Positions 34,342 to 42,360 of a stretch of 64,000 bases of DNA are shown here, one piece after another. Source of the stretch: Micromonospora peucetia (lineage in GTDB: Bacteria > Actinomycetota > Actinomycetes > Mycobacteriales > Micromonosporaceae); contig NZ_FMIC01000002.1 of NCBI RefSeq assembly GCF_900091625.1, positions 2,728,001-2,792,000 on the forward strand, given 5' to 3'. Under the pieces are notes generated by a model. The model saw nothing but the letters and a program-made list of their open reading frames with translations. It was not told where the DNA came from and searched no databases. The translations under genes and the position numbers were made by a program. The first letter of the stretch is position 1; every line of letters starts with the position of its first letter.

Positions 34342-36000
34342 ATGGGTGGAGCGATCCGGGACGGCGCACAACTGCTGGGTGAGCGGTACCGGCTGATCGA
34401 ACAGCTCGGCGCGGGCGGCATGTCCGTGGTGTGGCGCGGCTACGACGAGGTGCTCGGCCGCCAGGTGGCGGTCAAGGTGCTCGCGTCCCGGCTGGCCGCC
34501 GACCGTGCCTTCCGGCACCGCATCCGGATCGAGGCGCAGGCCGCCGCCCGGCTGTGCCACCCCAACATCACCAATGTCTACGACTACGGCGAGTCCGAGC
34601 AGGTCGGCCTGACGGTGCCGTACGTCGTCATGGAGCTGGTCGACGGCGAGTCGCTGACCGGTCGGCTGCGCCGGGGCAGCCTGCCCTGGCGGGAGGCGGT
34701 GACGATCGGCGCGGAGGTCACCTCGGCGCTGGCCACCGCGCACGCCCGAGGTGTGGTGCACCGCGACGTCACCCCGGGCAACATCATGCTGACCGCCACC
34801 GGCGTGAAGGTGGTCGACTTCGGCATCTCCGCGCTGGTGGGGGAGAAGGAGAAGGGGCCGGACGGCACCCTGCTCGGCACGCCCGCGTACCTCGCCCCGG
34901 AGCGGCTCGACAACGGCCAGGTCTCCCCGGCCACCGACGTGTACGCGGTCGGCCTGCTGCTCTACCGGATGCTCACCGGGCGGCTGCCCTGGCAGGCGAG
35001 CACCACCACGCAGATGCTGCGCGCGCACATGTACAACGAACCGGAGCCGATGCCGCCGGTGCCGGGGCTGCCCGACGAGGTGCGCGACCTGGTGGGCCGT
35101 TGCCTGGCCAAGCGCCCCGGGGACCGCCCCGTCACCACCGAGGTGGCGCGGACGCTCGCCGACGCCGCCGGCATGATCGCCGCGGTGCCGGTCTCCCCGG
35201 CGGCGGGGCCCGTGGACGAGGCCGAGCTGGCCGCCGCCGGGACCACGATCCTGCCCTGGTCCGCCGCGACCGACGCGCTGCCGTTCTCCCGTACGCGCAA
35301 CCGGCGCGCGGCGACCCGGCGTCGGCGGATCGAGGCGGGGGTGGCCGCCGCCGGGCTGGTGGCGGTGACCGCAGCGGTCTGGGGGGTGACCTCGCACAGC
35401 CCCGCCAGCGGCGGCATCGACCAGCCGACCCAGGCGCGGATGGGCGCGGACGCGCCGACGCCCTGCCGGGTCGCGTACACGCTGCGCACGGACTCCGGCA
35501 AGGACTTCGCCGCCGAACTGACCCTGACCAACACCAGCGAGCGGGAACTGCGGGACTGGCGGCTGAGTTTCACCTTCCCCGGCCAGCAGACGGTGATCAA
35601 GGCGACGCCCGGCCCGGTGCGCCAGCAGGGGCAGACAGTGCTTGTACAGCCTGCCGCGGAGCGCGGCGCGCTGGCCCCCGGCGCGTCGGAGAAGCTCACC
35701 CTGACCGGCCGCCACACCGGCGTCAACCCACTGCCGCTGGAGTTCCGCCTCGGTGAGGAGACGTGCGGGGCGCAGGTTTCCGGGGTGGCCGGCTCGGCAC
35801 CCGGCGTCGTACCCACCAAGGCCCCTGCCACCAAGGCGCCGGCTGCCAAGCCCTCGACGAAGAAGGCCGGAACGTCCGCCGGCAGTTCGGGTGGCGGGCC
35901 GAAGGCGAAGTCCGACAACTCAGGCAAGGGCAAGGGGGCGGGTGGTGGAAAAAAAGTAAGCCCGGAAAAGGAAAGGGACGAGGACGATGACGACGACTGA
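34342..36000 (+). CDS. Serine/threonine kinase with extracellular CBM2-like domain
   Basis: A 552-aa PknB-like kinase. The kinase domain (about 15-280) has LGAGGMSVVWRGYD, VAVKVL, VVHRDVTPGNIM, VVDFGIS and YLAPERL. The HRD loop carries Thr where Lys is common, a substitution frequent in actinobacteria. A membrane helix at about 333-352 is followed by a 100-residue domain bounded by Cys375 and Cys475, with ELTLTNTSERELRDWRLSF, like a family 2 carbohydrate-binding module. The tail is Lys/Gly-rich and ends in acidic residues. It could sense cell-wall glycans and phosphorylate cytoplasmic targets. Confidence 0.88.
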   Translation: MGGAIRDGAQLLGERYRLIEQLGAGGMSVVWRGYDEVLGRQVAVKVLASRLAADRAFRHRIRIEAQAAARLCHPNITNVYDYGESEQVGLTVPYVVMELVDGESLTGRLRRGSLPWREAVTIGAEVTSALATAHARGVVHRDVTPGNIMLTATGVKVVDFGISALVGEKEKGPDGTLLGTPAYLAPERLDNGQVSPATDVYAVGLLLYRMLTGRLPWQASTTTQMLRAHMYNEPEPMPPVPGLPDEVRDLVGRCLAKRPGDRPVTTEVARTLADAAGMIAAVPVSPAAGPVDEAELAAAGTTILPWSAATDALPFSRTRNRRAATRRRRIEAGVAAAGLVAVTAAVWGVTSHSPASGGIDQPTQARMGADAPTPCRVAYTLRTDSGKDFAAELTLTNTSERELRDWRLSFTFPGQQTVIKATPGPVRQQGQTVLVQPAAERGALAPGASEKLTLTGRHTGVNPLPLEFRLGEETCGAQVSGVAGSAPGVVPTKAPATKAPAAKPSTKKAGTSAGSSGGGPKAKSDNSGKGKGAGGGKKVSPEKERDEDDDDD

Positions 36001-36011
36001 GCCGGCCGGGG

Positions 36012-36680
36012 TCAGCTGAGTTCCGCGAACCGTTGCACCTGCCCGATGTCCCCCTCGACGATCAGCATGCTGCCCGGGGTGATCACCGTGGCGTCCGTGG
36101 CGTACCGGAAGCGTTCGCCGGGCAGCTTCACACCGACCACCCGTACCCCGTAGCGCTCGGTGGGCGTCAGTTCCGTGAGCGGCCGGCCGACCATCGACTC
36201 CGGGGTGCACACCTTGGCGATGGCGAAGTCGTCGCCGAACTCGATGAAGTCGAGCATCCTGCTGACGATCAGGTGGGCCACCCGCTCGCCGGTCTCCGCC
36301 TCGGGAAAGATCACGTGGTGTGCGCCGACCGAGTCCAGGATCTTGGCGTGCTTCGTCGAGGTGGCCCGGGCCCAGATCTGCGGTACGCCCAGCTCGGCCA
36401 GCGCCAGCACGGTCAGTACGCTCGCCTCCACCGAGGCGCCGATGGCGACCACCGCCCGGCCGAAGTCCGCCACGCCGAGTTGGCGCAGCGCCCCCTCCTC
36501 GGTGGAGTCGGCCTGCACGACCCGGTCGAGCTGCGCCGACCATCGCTGCACCTGGTCCGGGTTGCGGTCGATGGCCAGCACCTCGTGCTTGAGGGCGGTC
36601 AGCGCGGTGGACAGGTGGCACCCGAACCGGCCCAACCCGATCACCACGACGCTGCCCGCGTCCGTCTTCCTAGCCGACAA
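36012..36680 (-). CDS. TrkA/KtrA-type K+ channel regulatory (RCK) protein
   Basis: A 222-aa cytoplasmic subunit. RCK-N has VVVIGLGRFGCHLSTALTAL and AIDRNPD; RCK-C ends IVEGDIGQVQRF. It gates the TrkH-like pore by binding NAD(H), ATP/ADP or c-di-AMP. The start is taken as TTG 36680 because a perfect GGAGGAG (36694-36688) lies seven bases upstream; that site would be inside the gene if ATG 36698 were used, and nothing resembling a ribosome site precedes that ATG. It overlaps the end of the TrkH gene. Confidence 0.85.
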   Translation of the reverse strand: MSARKTDAGSVVVIGLGRFGCHLSTALTALKHEVLAIDRNPDQVQRWSAQLDRVVQADSTEEGALRQLGVADFGRAVVAIGASVEASVLTVLALAELGVPQIWARATSTKHAKILDSVGAHHVIFPEAETGERVAHLIVSRMLDFIEFGDDFAIAKVCTPESMVGRPLTELTPTERYGVRVVGVKLPGERFRYATDATVITPGSMLIVEGDIGQVQRFAELS

Positions 36681-38004
36681 TGGGTTGCTCCTCCGCATAG
36701 CGGTACAGCCGCCGGCGGGTGTTCAGGGCGATCGCCGACCCGAGGGTCAGCGGCCCGATCCGGCCGACGAACATGAGGACGATCAGGGCGAGTTGGCCGC
36801 TCTCCGGCAGCGCGGCGGCGACCCCGACGCTGAGGCCGGTGGTGGTGAACGCCGAGGTCACCTCGAACAGCGCCTCGTAGTAGCGGACCCCCTCGGTGAG
36901 GAAGATCAGCACCACCGTGCCGCAGACCACCAGCGCGACGCTGAGCAGCGCGACGGTGATGGCCTGCCGCTGGCTGGCGGTGGCCACCCGGCGTTGCCCG
37001 ACCGTCACGTCCGGCTCACCCCGCAGCTCCGCCCACATCACGAAGGCGAGCAGGAAGAACGTGGTGACCTTGATCCCGCCGGCCGTGCTGGCGCTGCCGC
37101 CGCCGATGAACATCAGCGCGATGACCAGGGGATAGCTCTCCTCCTCCAGTCTGGTGACGTCGACGACGTTGAAGCCGCCGGTGCGGATGAACGAGTTCTG
37201 GGCGAACGCCACGAGGAGCTTGTCCGGCCAGGCGTAGATCCCCAGGGTGCGCACGTTGGCCCACTCGATGACCAGCAGGCCGAGGAAGCCCACCACCAGC
37301 AGCGTCAGGCTGCCCCAGATGGTCAGTTTGGTGGCGATCGCCCACCGGTTCGGCTGCCGCCACTCCCGGACCGCCTCGAACAGCGCCGGGAAGCCGAGCC
37401 CGCCGACGATGGTGCCGATCGCCAGCGGCAGGGTGACCCAGGCGTCCGTGGAGAAGGCGATCAGGTTGTCGGTGTAGAGGGCGAATCCGCCGTTGTTGAA
37501 GGCCTGGACGGCGTGGAAGACGCTGCTCCAGAGGGCCCGGTCGAACGGGTAGTCGTAGGCGATCCAGAGTCGGGTGGTCAGGATCGCGGTGATGACCACC
37601 TCGCAGACGAGCGAGAGGCCAGCGATGCGCAGCAGCAGCCGGCGTACGTCGCCGATGCCGAACTCGGCGGTCTCGGCCTGCACCAGCAGCCGGCTGCGCA
37701 GCCCCAGCCGGCGGGCCACCACCAGGACCACCAGGGTCGCCCCGGTCACGATGCCGAGGCCACCGACCTGGGTGAGCACGGTGATCATCACGAGCCCGAA
37801 CTCGTTCCAGTAGTTCGGCGTGTCCACCACCGCCATCCCGGTCACCGAGACCGCCGAGGTGGAGGTGAACAGGGCGATCAGGAACGGGGTGTGCCGGGAC
37901 TCGCTGGTGGCCCAGGGCAGCATCAGCAGCCCGGTGCCGACCAGGATCGTCACCAGGAAGCCGAGCGGCACGAGCCGTACGGGGTGACGAAGGAGCCGGC
38001 GCAT
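36670..38004 (-). CDS. TrkH/KtrB-type K+ uptake pore
   Basis: A 444-aa integral membrane protein with four M1-P-M2 repeats. The selectivity-filter glycines are in TSAVSVTGMAVVD, AFNNGGFALY, SFIRTGGFNVVD and AFTTTGLSVG. Nearby FIGGGSASTAGGIKV is the conserved intramembrane-loop region. ATG 38004 has AAAGGAAG upstream and matches the family N terminus; the frame is open further. It is cotranscribed with the overlapping TrkA gene. Confidence 0.92.
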   Translation of the reverse strand: MRRLLRHPVRLVPLGFLVTILVGTGLLMLPWATSESRHTPFLIALFTSTSAVSVTGMAVVDTPNYWNEFGLVMITVLTQVGGLGIVTGATLVVLVVARRLGLRSRLLVQAETAEFGIGDVRRLLLRIAGLSLVCEVVITAILTTRLWIAYDYPFDRALWSSVFHAVQAFNNGGFALYTDNLIAFSTDAWVTLPLAIGTIVGGLGFPALFEAVREWRQPNRWAIATKLTIWGSLTLLVVGFLGLLVIEWANVRTLGIYAWPDKLLVAFAQNSFIRTGGFNVVDVTRLEEESYPLVIALMFIGGGSASTAGGIKVTTFFLLAFVMWAELRGEPDVTVGQRRVATASQRQAITVALLSVALVVCGTVVLIFLTEGVRYYEALFEVTSAFTTTGLSVGVAAALPESGQLALIVLMFVGRIGPLTLGSAIALNTRRRLYRYAEEQPIVG

Positions 38005-38148
38005 CAGACAATCTTCCTTTTCCACCGCGATCCGGGTGCGGAAACCCGCATGGACGGCCACAGGGGTTGGCCGGCCGGAGCGGCTGCCCGGCTGCCGCGT
38101 CGGGCCTGTCGGGCTGATGTCGCAGACGACTCAGGTGTCCCGCGAACG

Positions 38149-38183
38149 CTGTCGAGCTGCCCCATCTGTAGGGGCGGTCGACA
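38149..38183 (+). repeat. CTGTCGAGCTGCCCC palindrome, copy 1
   Basis: An imperfect hairpin: CTGTCGAGCTGCCCC, a short loop, then GGGGCGGTCGACAG. The same 15-mer occurs, inverted, in the terminator at 22765-22779. Confidence 0.7.
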
Positions 38184-38273
38184 GGCCGGCACGCGCCACC
38201 CGCGTTCGGCGCCGCGGTGCGGAGCTCCACGGGAGGTCTGCTCGGGCTGTCCAGGCGAGGCGGCGGGGCAGGA

Positions 38274-38309
38274 CGAACTCGGCGCCCCATACGTGGGGCA
38301 GTTCGACAG
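38274..38309 (-). repeat. CTGTCGAACTGCCCC palindrome, copy 2 (inverted)
   Basis: On the minus strand CTGTCGAACTGCCCC (38309-38295) is followed by a short loop, then GGGGCGCCGAGTTCG. GCCCCA-TACG-TGGGGC forms its core stem. Confidence 0.7.
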
Positions 38310-38678
38310 GAGGTGTCCAGGGTGGTTACGCGGTGGGGCGTTCGGCGACGTGGGTGCCCCGATCCGGCGTCGAACTGGCCGCCACCCGCCGAAAGCTGAC
38401 CGGGTCTTCTGCGACAGCCTGCTCGGCGGCGGCCGGCGCTGTCGACGGACGAGGGAAATGCCGGTCGGTGGGGGGCGGCGACACAGGAGCGTTTCCGTCA
38501 ATGGCCGCTGCGGCCATCGCGGACGTACGCCGTCACAGTCGCAGGGCTGGCGCTGTAACGTCCGGCCACCCCACCCGTGTTACTTGTGTGCATCGGCCAC
38601 ATAGCCCGTGGGTGACGTCACTCCTAGCGTGAGCCGTCATATGAGTTCCCTACCTCCGAGTCCTCACGTGGAGTCGCA

Positions 38679-39878
38679 ATGACGGTCCGGACGACGCGGC
38701 GGGTGTTCCTCTCCGCCGCCACGATGATGGCCGCGGCGCTCGCCGCCACGGCCTGTGGCAGCCCGCAGGACACCGCTTCCGGTGGCGGCGACAGCGCCGC
38801 CCCGGTGAAGGTTGGCCTGGTGTACTCCCAGTCGGGAGCCCTGGCCAGCTACGGCAAGCAGTACATCGAGGGTTTCAGGGCCGGCCTCGACTTCGCCACC
38901 AAGGGCACCAACAAGGTGGGCGACCGGGCCGTCGAGGTCACCGAGGTCGACGACGCGGGTGACCCGGCGAAGGCGGTCTCCGCGGCCAAGGACCTGATCG
39001 GCAAGGGCAACAAGATCATCGCGGGGTCGACGGCCTCCGGCGTGGCCCTCCAGGTCGCCCCGATCGCCGCGCAGAACAAGGTTCTCTTCATCTCCGGGCC
39101 GGCCGCCACCGACGCGGTGACCGGCTCGAACAAGTACACGTTCCGGTCCGGGCGGCAGTCGTACCAGGACGTGGTCACCGCCAAGTCGTTCATCGGCGAC
39201 CCGGCCGGCAAGAAGGTCGTGGTCTTCGCCCAGGACGGCGCCTTCGGCGACGCCAACGAGGCGGCCGTGAAGGCTGTCATCGGCGGTGCGGGCGCGGCCG
39301 TCAGCAGCGTCCGGGCGCCGGCCAGCGCCACCGAGTTCACCCCGTTCGCCAGCCAGATCAAGTCCGCCAAGCCAGACCTGCTCTTCGTGGCCTGGGCCGG
39401 CACCACCGCCCCGGCGATGTGGCAGACGCTCGACCAGCAGGGTGTGCTCTCCTCCACCACGGTCGTCACCGGCCTGGACATCCGCGCCTCGTGGCCGACC
39501 TTCGGCGCCGCCGGCGCCAAGATCTCCTTCCTGTCGCACTACTTCGACGGGGCCTCCGACAACGAGGCCGCCAAGGCCCTGAAGGCCAAGGTCGGCACGG
39601 TCGACCTGTTCCACCCGGACGGCTTCGCCGCCGCGCAGATGGTCGTCCGTGCGATCTCCGAGGGCGGCGACGACGTCGAAAAGATGATCAAGGCTCTGGA
39701 GGGCTGGAGCTTCGACGGGGTCAAGGGCGGGATGACCATCCGCGCCGAGGACCACGCGCTGCTCCAGCCGATGTTCCAGGCCAAGCTGACCGGCAGCGGC
39801 ACCGCGTTCACGGCCACCGCGCAGAAGGCGCTGACCGGGGACGAGTCCGCACCGCCGGCCGTGCCGATGAAGGGCTGA
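38679..39878 (+). CDS. ABC transporter substrate-binding lipoprotein (LivK-like)
   Basis: A 399-aa exported binding protein. The N terminus has TTRRVFLSAATMMAA, a twin-arginine-type signal, and a lipobox ending ATAC at about residue 25, so it is probably a Tat-exported lipoprotein. The two-lobed periplasmic-binding fold begins VKVGLVYSQSGALASYGKQY and includes ISGPAATDAVTGSNKY and HPDGFAAAQMVV, typical of Leu/Ile/Val or amide-binding proteins. ATG 38679 has a GGAG-containing site. It heads the five-gene importer. Confidence 0.9.
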   Translation: MTVRTTRRVFLSAATMMAAALAATACGSPQDTASGGGDSAAPVKVGLVYSQSGALASYGKQYIEGFRAGLDFATKGTNKVGDRAVEVTEVDDAGDPAKAVSAAKDLIGKGNKIIAGSTASGVALQVAPIAAQNKVLFISGPAATDAVTGSNKYTFRSGRQSYQDVVTAKSFIGDPAGKKVVVFAQDGAFGDANEAAVKAVIGGAGAAVSSVRAPASATEFTPFASQIKSAKPDLLFVAWAGTTAPAMWQTLDQQGVLSSTTVVTGLDIRASWPTFGAAGAKISFLSHYFDGASDNEAAKALKAKVGTVDLFHPDGFAAAQMVVRAISEGGDDVEKMIKALEGWSFDGVKGGMTIRAEDHALLQPMFQAKLTGSGTAFTATAQKALTGDESAPPAVPMKG

Positions 39879-39884
39879 CAACAG

Positions 39885-40628
39885 ATGCTCGCCACCCGCG
39901 GTCTGACCTGGCGGATCGGTGAGGTCGCCATCGTCGACAGCGTCTACCTCGACCTGGCGCCCGGGGAGTTCCTCGGCGTCATCGGGCCGAACGGCGCCGG
40001 CAAGACCTCACTGTTCAACCTGATCACCGGCATCCGCCGGGCCACGGAAGGACGGATCACCCTCGACGGGGAGGACATCGGTTCCCTCCCGCCGCACCGG
40101 CGGGCCCGTCTCGGGCTCGGCCGTACCTTCCAGGCATCCTCGGTCTTCGGCTCGCTCAGCGTGCGGGAGAACGTCCGGCTCGCCGTGCAGGCGCACCGCG
40201 GGGGCTCGATGAAGCTGTGGCGGCGGGCGGCGGCCGACCGGGAGGTCGCCGCCGCCGCCGACGCGGCGCTCGACCGGGTCGGCCTCGCCCACCGGGGTAC
40301 GGCGCTGGCCGGCACCCTCGCCCACGGCGAGAAGCGGAAGTTGGAGATCGCCCTGCTGCTCGCCGGGGAGCCCCGGGTCATGCTGCTCGACGAGCCGATG
40401 GCCGGGGTCAGCGCCGAGGACGTGCCCGAGCTGGTCTCGGTGATCCGCTCGCTCACCGGCGACAGCGGCCGGTCGGTGCTGATGGTCGAGCACCACATGG
40501 ACGTCATCCTGGAGCTGGCCGACCGGATCGCCGTGATGCACCACGGCGCGCTGCTGGCCTGCGACACCCCGGAGACGGTGATGGCCAACCCCACCGTGCA
40601 AGAGGCCTACCTGGGGGAGTCGCTGTGA
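39885..40628 (+). CDS. Branched-chain amino-acid-type ABC ATPase (LivG-like)
   Basis: A 247-aa ATPase with Walker A GPNGAGKTSLFNLI, a LivG-type loop (LGRTFQASSVFGSLSVRENV), the signature AHGEKRKLEIALLLAG and Walker B VMLLDEPMAGVS. It couples ATP hydrolysis to import by the LivHM pore. It starts six bases after the binding-protein gene. The stop overlaps a GTG, followed by a copy of a GCGCGAGGA-type repeat. Confidence 0.92.
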   Translation: MLATRGLTWRIGEVAIVDSVYLDLAPGEFLGVIGPNGAGKTSLFNLITGIRRATEGRITLDGEDIGSLPPHRRARLGLGRTFQASSVFGSLSVRENVRLAVQAHRGGSMKLWRRAAADREVAAAADAALDRVGLAHRGTALAGTLAHGEKRKLEIALLLAGEPRVMLLDEPMAGVSAEDVPELVSVIRSLTGDSGRSVLMVEHHMDVILELADRIAVMHHGALLACDTPETVMANPTVQEAYLGESL

Positions 40629-40678
40629 GCGCGAGGAATGAGCCGGGTTTGCGAGTCCCGCAGTCGCGAACGGAAGGC
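40627..40678 (+). repeat. GCGCGAGGA-type repeat at the livG/livF junction
   Basis: GAGCGCGAGGAATGAGC, five extra bases, TTGCGAGTCCCGCAG, then TCGCGAACGGAAGG. It shares nearly all blocks with 41416-41460. It either lies between the genes or, if GTG 40625 is used, encodes the first residues of LivF. Confidence 0.75.
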
Positions 40679-40690
40679 GGCTCAGCTCTA

Positions 40691-41470
40691 GTGGAACCCA
40701 TTCTCAGCGTGGAGAACCTGTCGGTCCGGATCGCCGGGCTGCACATCCTCCAGGGGGTGTCCTTCACGGTCGCCCCGACCGGCGTCACCGTCCTGCTCGG
40801 GCGCAACGGCGTGGGCAAGACGACCACGCTGCGCGCGATCGTCGGTCTCACCCCGCCCGCCGGCGAGGTGCGGGGCGCCGTCCGGATGGGCGCGCAGAGC
40901 CTGCTGGCCCGGCCGACCCACCGGCTGGTCCGCGGCGGGCTCGGCTACGTGCCGGAGGACCGGTGCGTCTTCGCCGGGCTCACCGTCGCGGAGAACCTCC
41001 GGCTCGCCGAACAGCGGGGCAGCACCCCGGCGTACGACAAGGTCTTCGCGCTCTTCCCGGAGCTGGACCGGCGCGGACGGCAACGGGCCGGCTCGCTCTC
41101 CGGCGGGCAGCAGCAGATGCTCGCGATCGGCCGGGTGCTGCTCAACGACAACCGGCTGCTGCTGGTCGACGAGCCGACCAAGGGGCTGGCGCCGAAGGTG
41201 GTGACCGAGGTGGCCGAGGTGCTGGAACGGGTCGCCGAATCCGTGCCGGTGCTGCTGGTCGAGCAGAACCTGGCCGTGGTCCGGCGGCTCGCCCGGGACG
41301 CGGTCGTGCTGGCCGCCGGCCAGGTCGCCTGGACCGGCGACGCGCAGGAACTGCTGCTGGAGACCGCCCTGACAAAGTCGCTGCTGGGCGTGGGCTCGGC
41401 GGAGGGGCACGCGCCGGGCGCGAGGAGTCAGCTTGCGGGCCCCGCAGGCGCGAGGAAGGACCAGCACTGA
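40691..41470 (+). CDS. Branched-chain amino-acid-type ABC ATPase (LivF-like)
   Basis: A 259-aa ATPase: LLGRNGVGKTTTLRAIVG, LSGGQQQMLAIGRVL and LLLVDEPTKGLAPKVV. GTG 40691 begins right at the conserved MEPILSVENLSVRI. The alternative GTG 40625 overlaps the livG stop, has GGGGGAG upstream and would add 22 residues encoded by the repeat. The last 20 residues (GARSQLAGPAGARKDQH) are encoded by a second repeat copy and are not family-typical. The stop overlaps the ATG of livH. Confidence 0.9.
   Translation: MEPILSVENLSVRIAGLHILQGVSFTVAPTGVTVLLGRNGVGKTTTLRAIVGLTPPAGEVRGAVRMGAQSLLARPTHRLVRGGLGYVPEDRCVFAGLTVAENLRLAEQRGSTPAYDKVFALFPELDRRGRQRAGSLSGGQQQMLAIGRVLLNDNRLLLVDEPTKGLAPKVVTEVAEVLERVAESVPVLLVEQNLAVVRRLARDAVVLAAGQVAWTGDAQELLLETALTKSLLGVGSAEGHAPGARSQLAGPAGARKDQH
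41416..41460 (+). repeat. GCGCGAGGA-type repeat inside the livF 3' end
   Basis: GGGCGCGAGGAGTCAGC, TTGCGGGCCCCGCAG, GCGCGAGGAAGGA. The final GAGGAAGGA probably serves as the ribosome site of livH (ATG 41470). The copy therefore provides the tail of one protein and the translation signal of the next. Confidence 0.75.
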
Positions 41471-42360
41471 TGGACACCGTCATCCTGTTGACGCTGACCG
41501 GGCTCGGCCTGGCGGCGCTCTACTTCCTGGTCGCCAGCGGTCTGTCCCTGGTCTTCGGTCTGGCCGACGTGCTCAACTTCGCGCACGGCGTCTTCCTCGG
41601 CGTCGGCGCGTACGGGACCTGGTGGGCGGCGGGCAACCTGCCCGGCGCCGGGTCGGACGGCTTCGGCTTCGTGGTCTCGGTCGCCTTCGGGGTGGCCGCC
41701 GGCACGCTGGTGGCGGTGCTGGTCGAGCTGGTGCTGATCCGGCCGCTCTACTCCCGCACCATCGAGCAGGTGCTGGTCACCGTCGGTCTCTCGCTGGCCG
41801 GTGTGGCGCTGCTCCAGGCCACCTGGGGCGCGGACGCCCGGCCGTTCCCGCGCCCCGAGTGGACCCGGCAGGTCACCGGAATCCTCGGCGCCAACGTGCC
41901 CAACGGCGGCCTGCTGCTGATCATCGCCGCGGTGCTGGTGCTCGGCGCGATCCTGGCCTTCCTCCGCTGGACCCGCTACGGCCTGATCATCCGGGCCGGC
42001 GTGGAGAACCGGGAGATGGTCACCGCGCTCGGCATCGACGTGCGCAAGGCGTTCACCCTGGTCTTCGCCATCGGCGGGGCGGCGGCGGCGCTGGCCGGCG
42101 CGCTCGGCGGCGTCTACTTCGGCACCGTCTCGCCCGGCCAGGGCGGCTCGCTGCTGATCTTCGCGTTCATCGTGGTGGTCATCGGCGGCATGGGCTCGGT
42201 GACCGGTTCCGCGTACGCGGCCGTCGCCGTCGGCCTGACCCAACAGTTCGTCAACTACTACGGCACCTCCGGGCTGGGCGACATCTGCGTGGTCGCGCTG
42301 CTGGCCGTGGTGCTGCTGCTGCGCCCGCAGGGCATCGCCGGAAAGGTGGCAACGGCATGA
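41470..42360 (+). CDS. Branched-chain amino-acid-type ABC permease (LivH-like)
   Basis: A 296-aa membrane protein with about eight helices. The LivH signatures SGLSLVFGLADVLNFAHG and GVENREMVTALGIDVRKAF are present. ATG 41470 shares one base with the livF stop; the ribosome site GAGGAAGGA is part of the upstream repeat. Its stop overlaps the livM start. Confidence 0.92.
   Translation: MDTVILLTLTGLGLAALYFLVASGLSLVFGLADVLNFAHGVFLGVGAYGTWWAAGNLPGAGSDGFGFVVSVAFGVAAGTLVAVLVELVLIRPLYSRTIEQVLVTVGLSLAGVALLQATWGADARPFPRPEWTRQVTGILGANVPNGGLLLIIAAVLVLGAILAFLRWTRYGLIIRAGVENREMVTALGIDVRKAFTLVFAIGGAAAALAGALGGVYFGTVSPGQGGSLLIFAFIVVVIGGMGSVTGSAYAAVAVGLTQQFVNYYGTSGLGDICVVALLAVVLLLRPQGIAGKVATA

Larger units (their letters stand above)
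38005..38678. other. 674-bp intergenic region with palindromic repeats
   Basis: A gap between the divergent TrkH and LivK-like genes. Short frames in it lack coding character. It contains two copies of a CTGTCGA(G/A)CTGCCCC hairpin in opposite orientation (38149-38183; 38274-38309), a TGACGTCA palindrome (38612-38621) and the livK promoter region. I saw no recognisable ydaO/c-di-AMP riboswitch. Confidence 0.55.

Noticed and set aside
38326..38517. Small minus-strand ORF (63 codons) upstream of the TrkH gene
   Set aside because: Low-complexity composition, no ribosome site and no family signal.
38005..38678. c-di-AMP (ydaO) riboswitch before the K+ transporter
   Set aside because: I looked for its conserved blocks by eye on the minus strand and did not find a convincing match.
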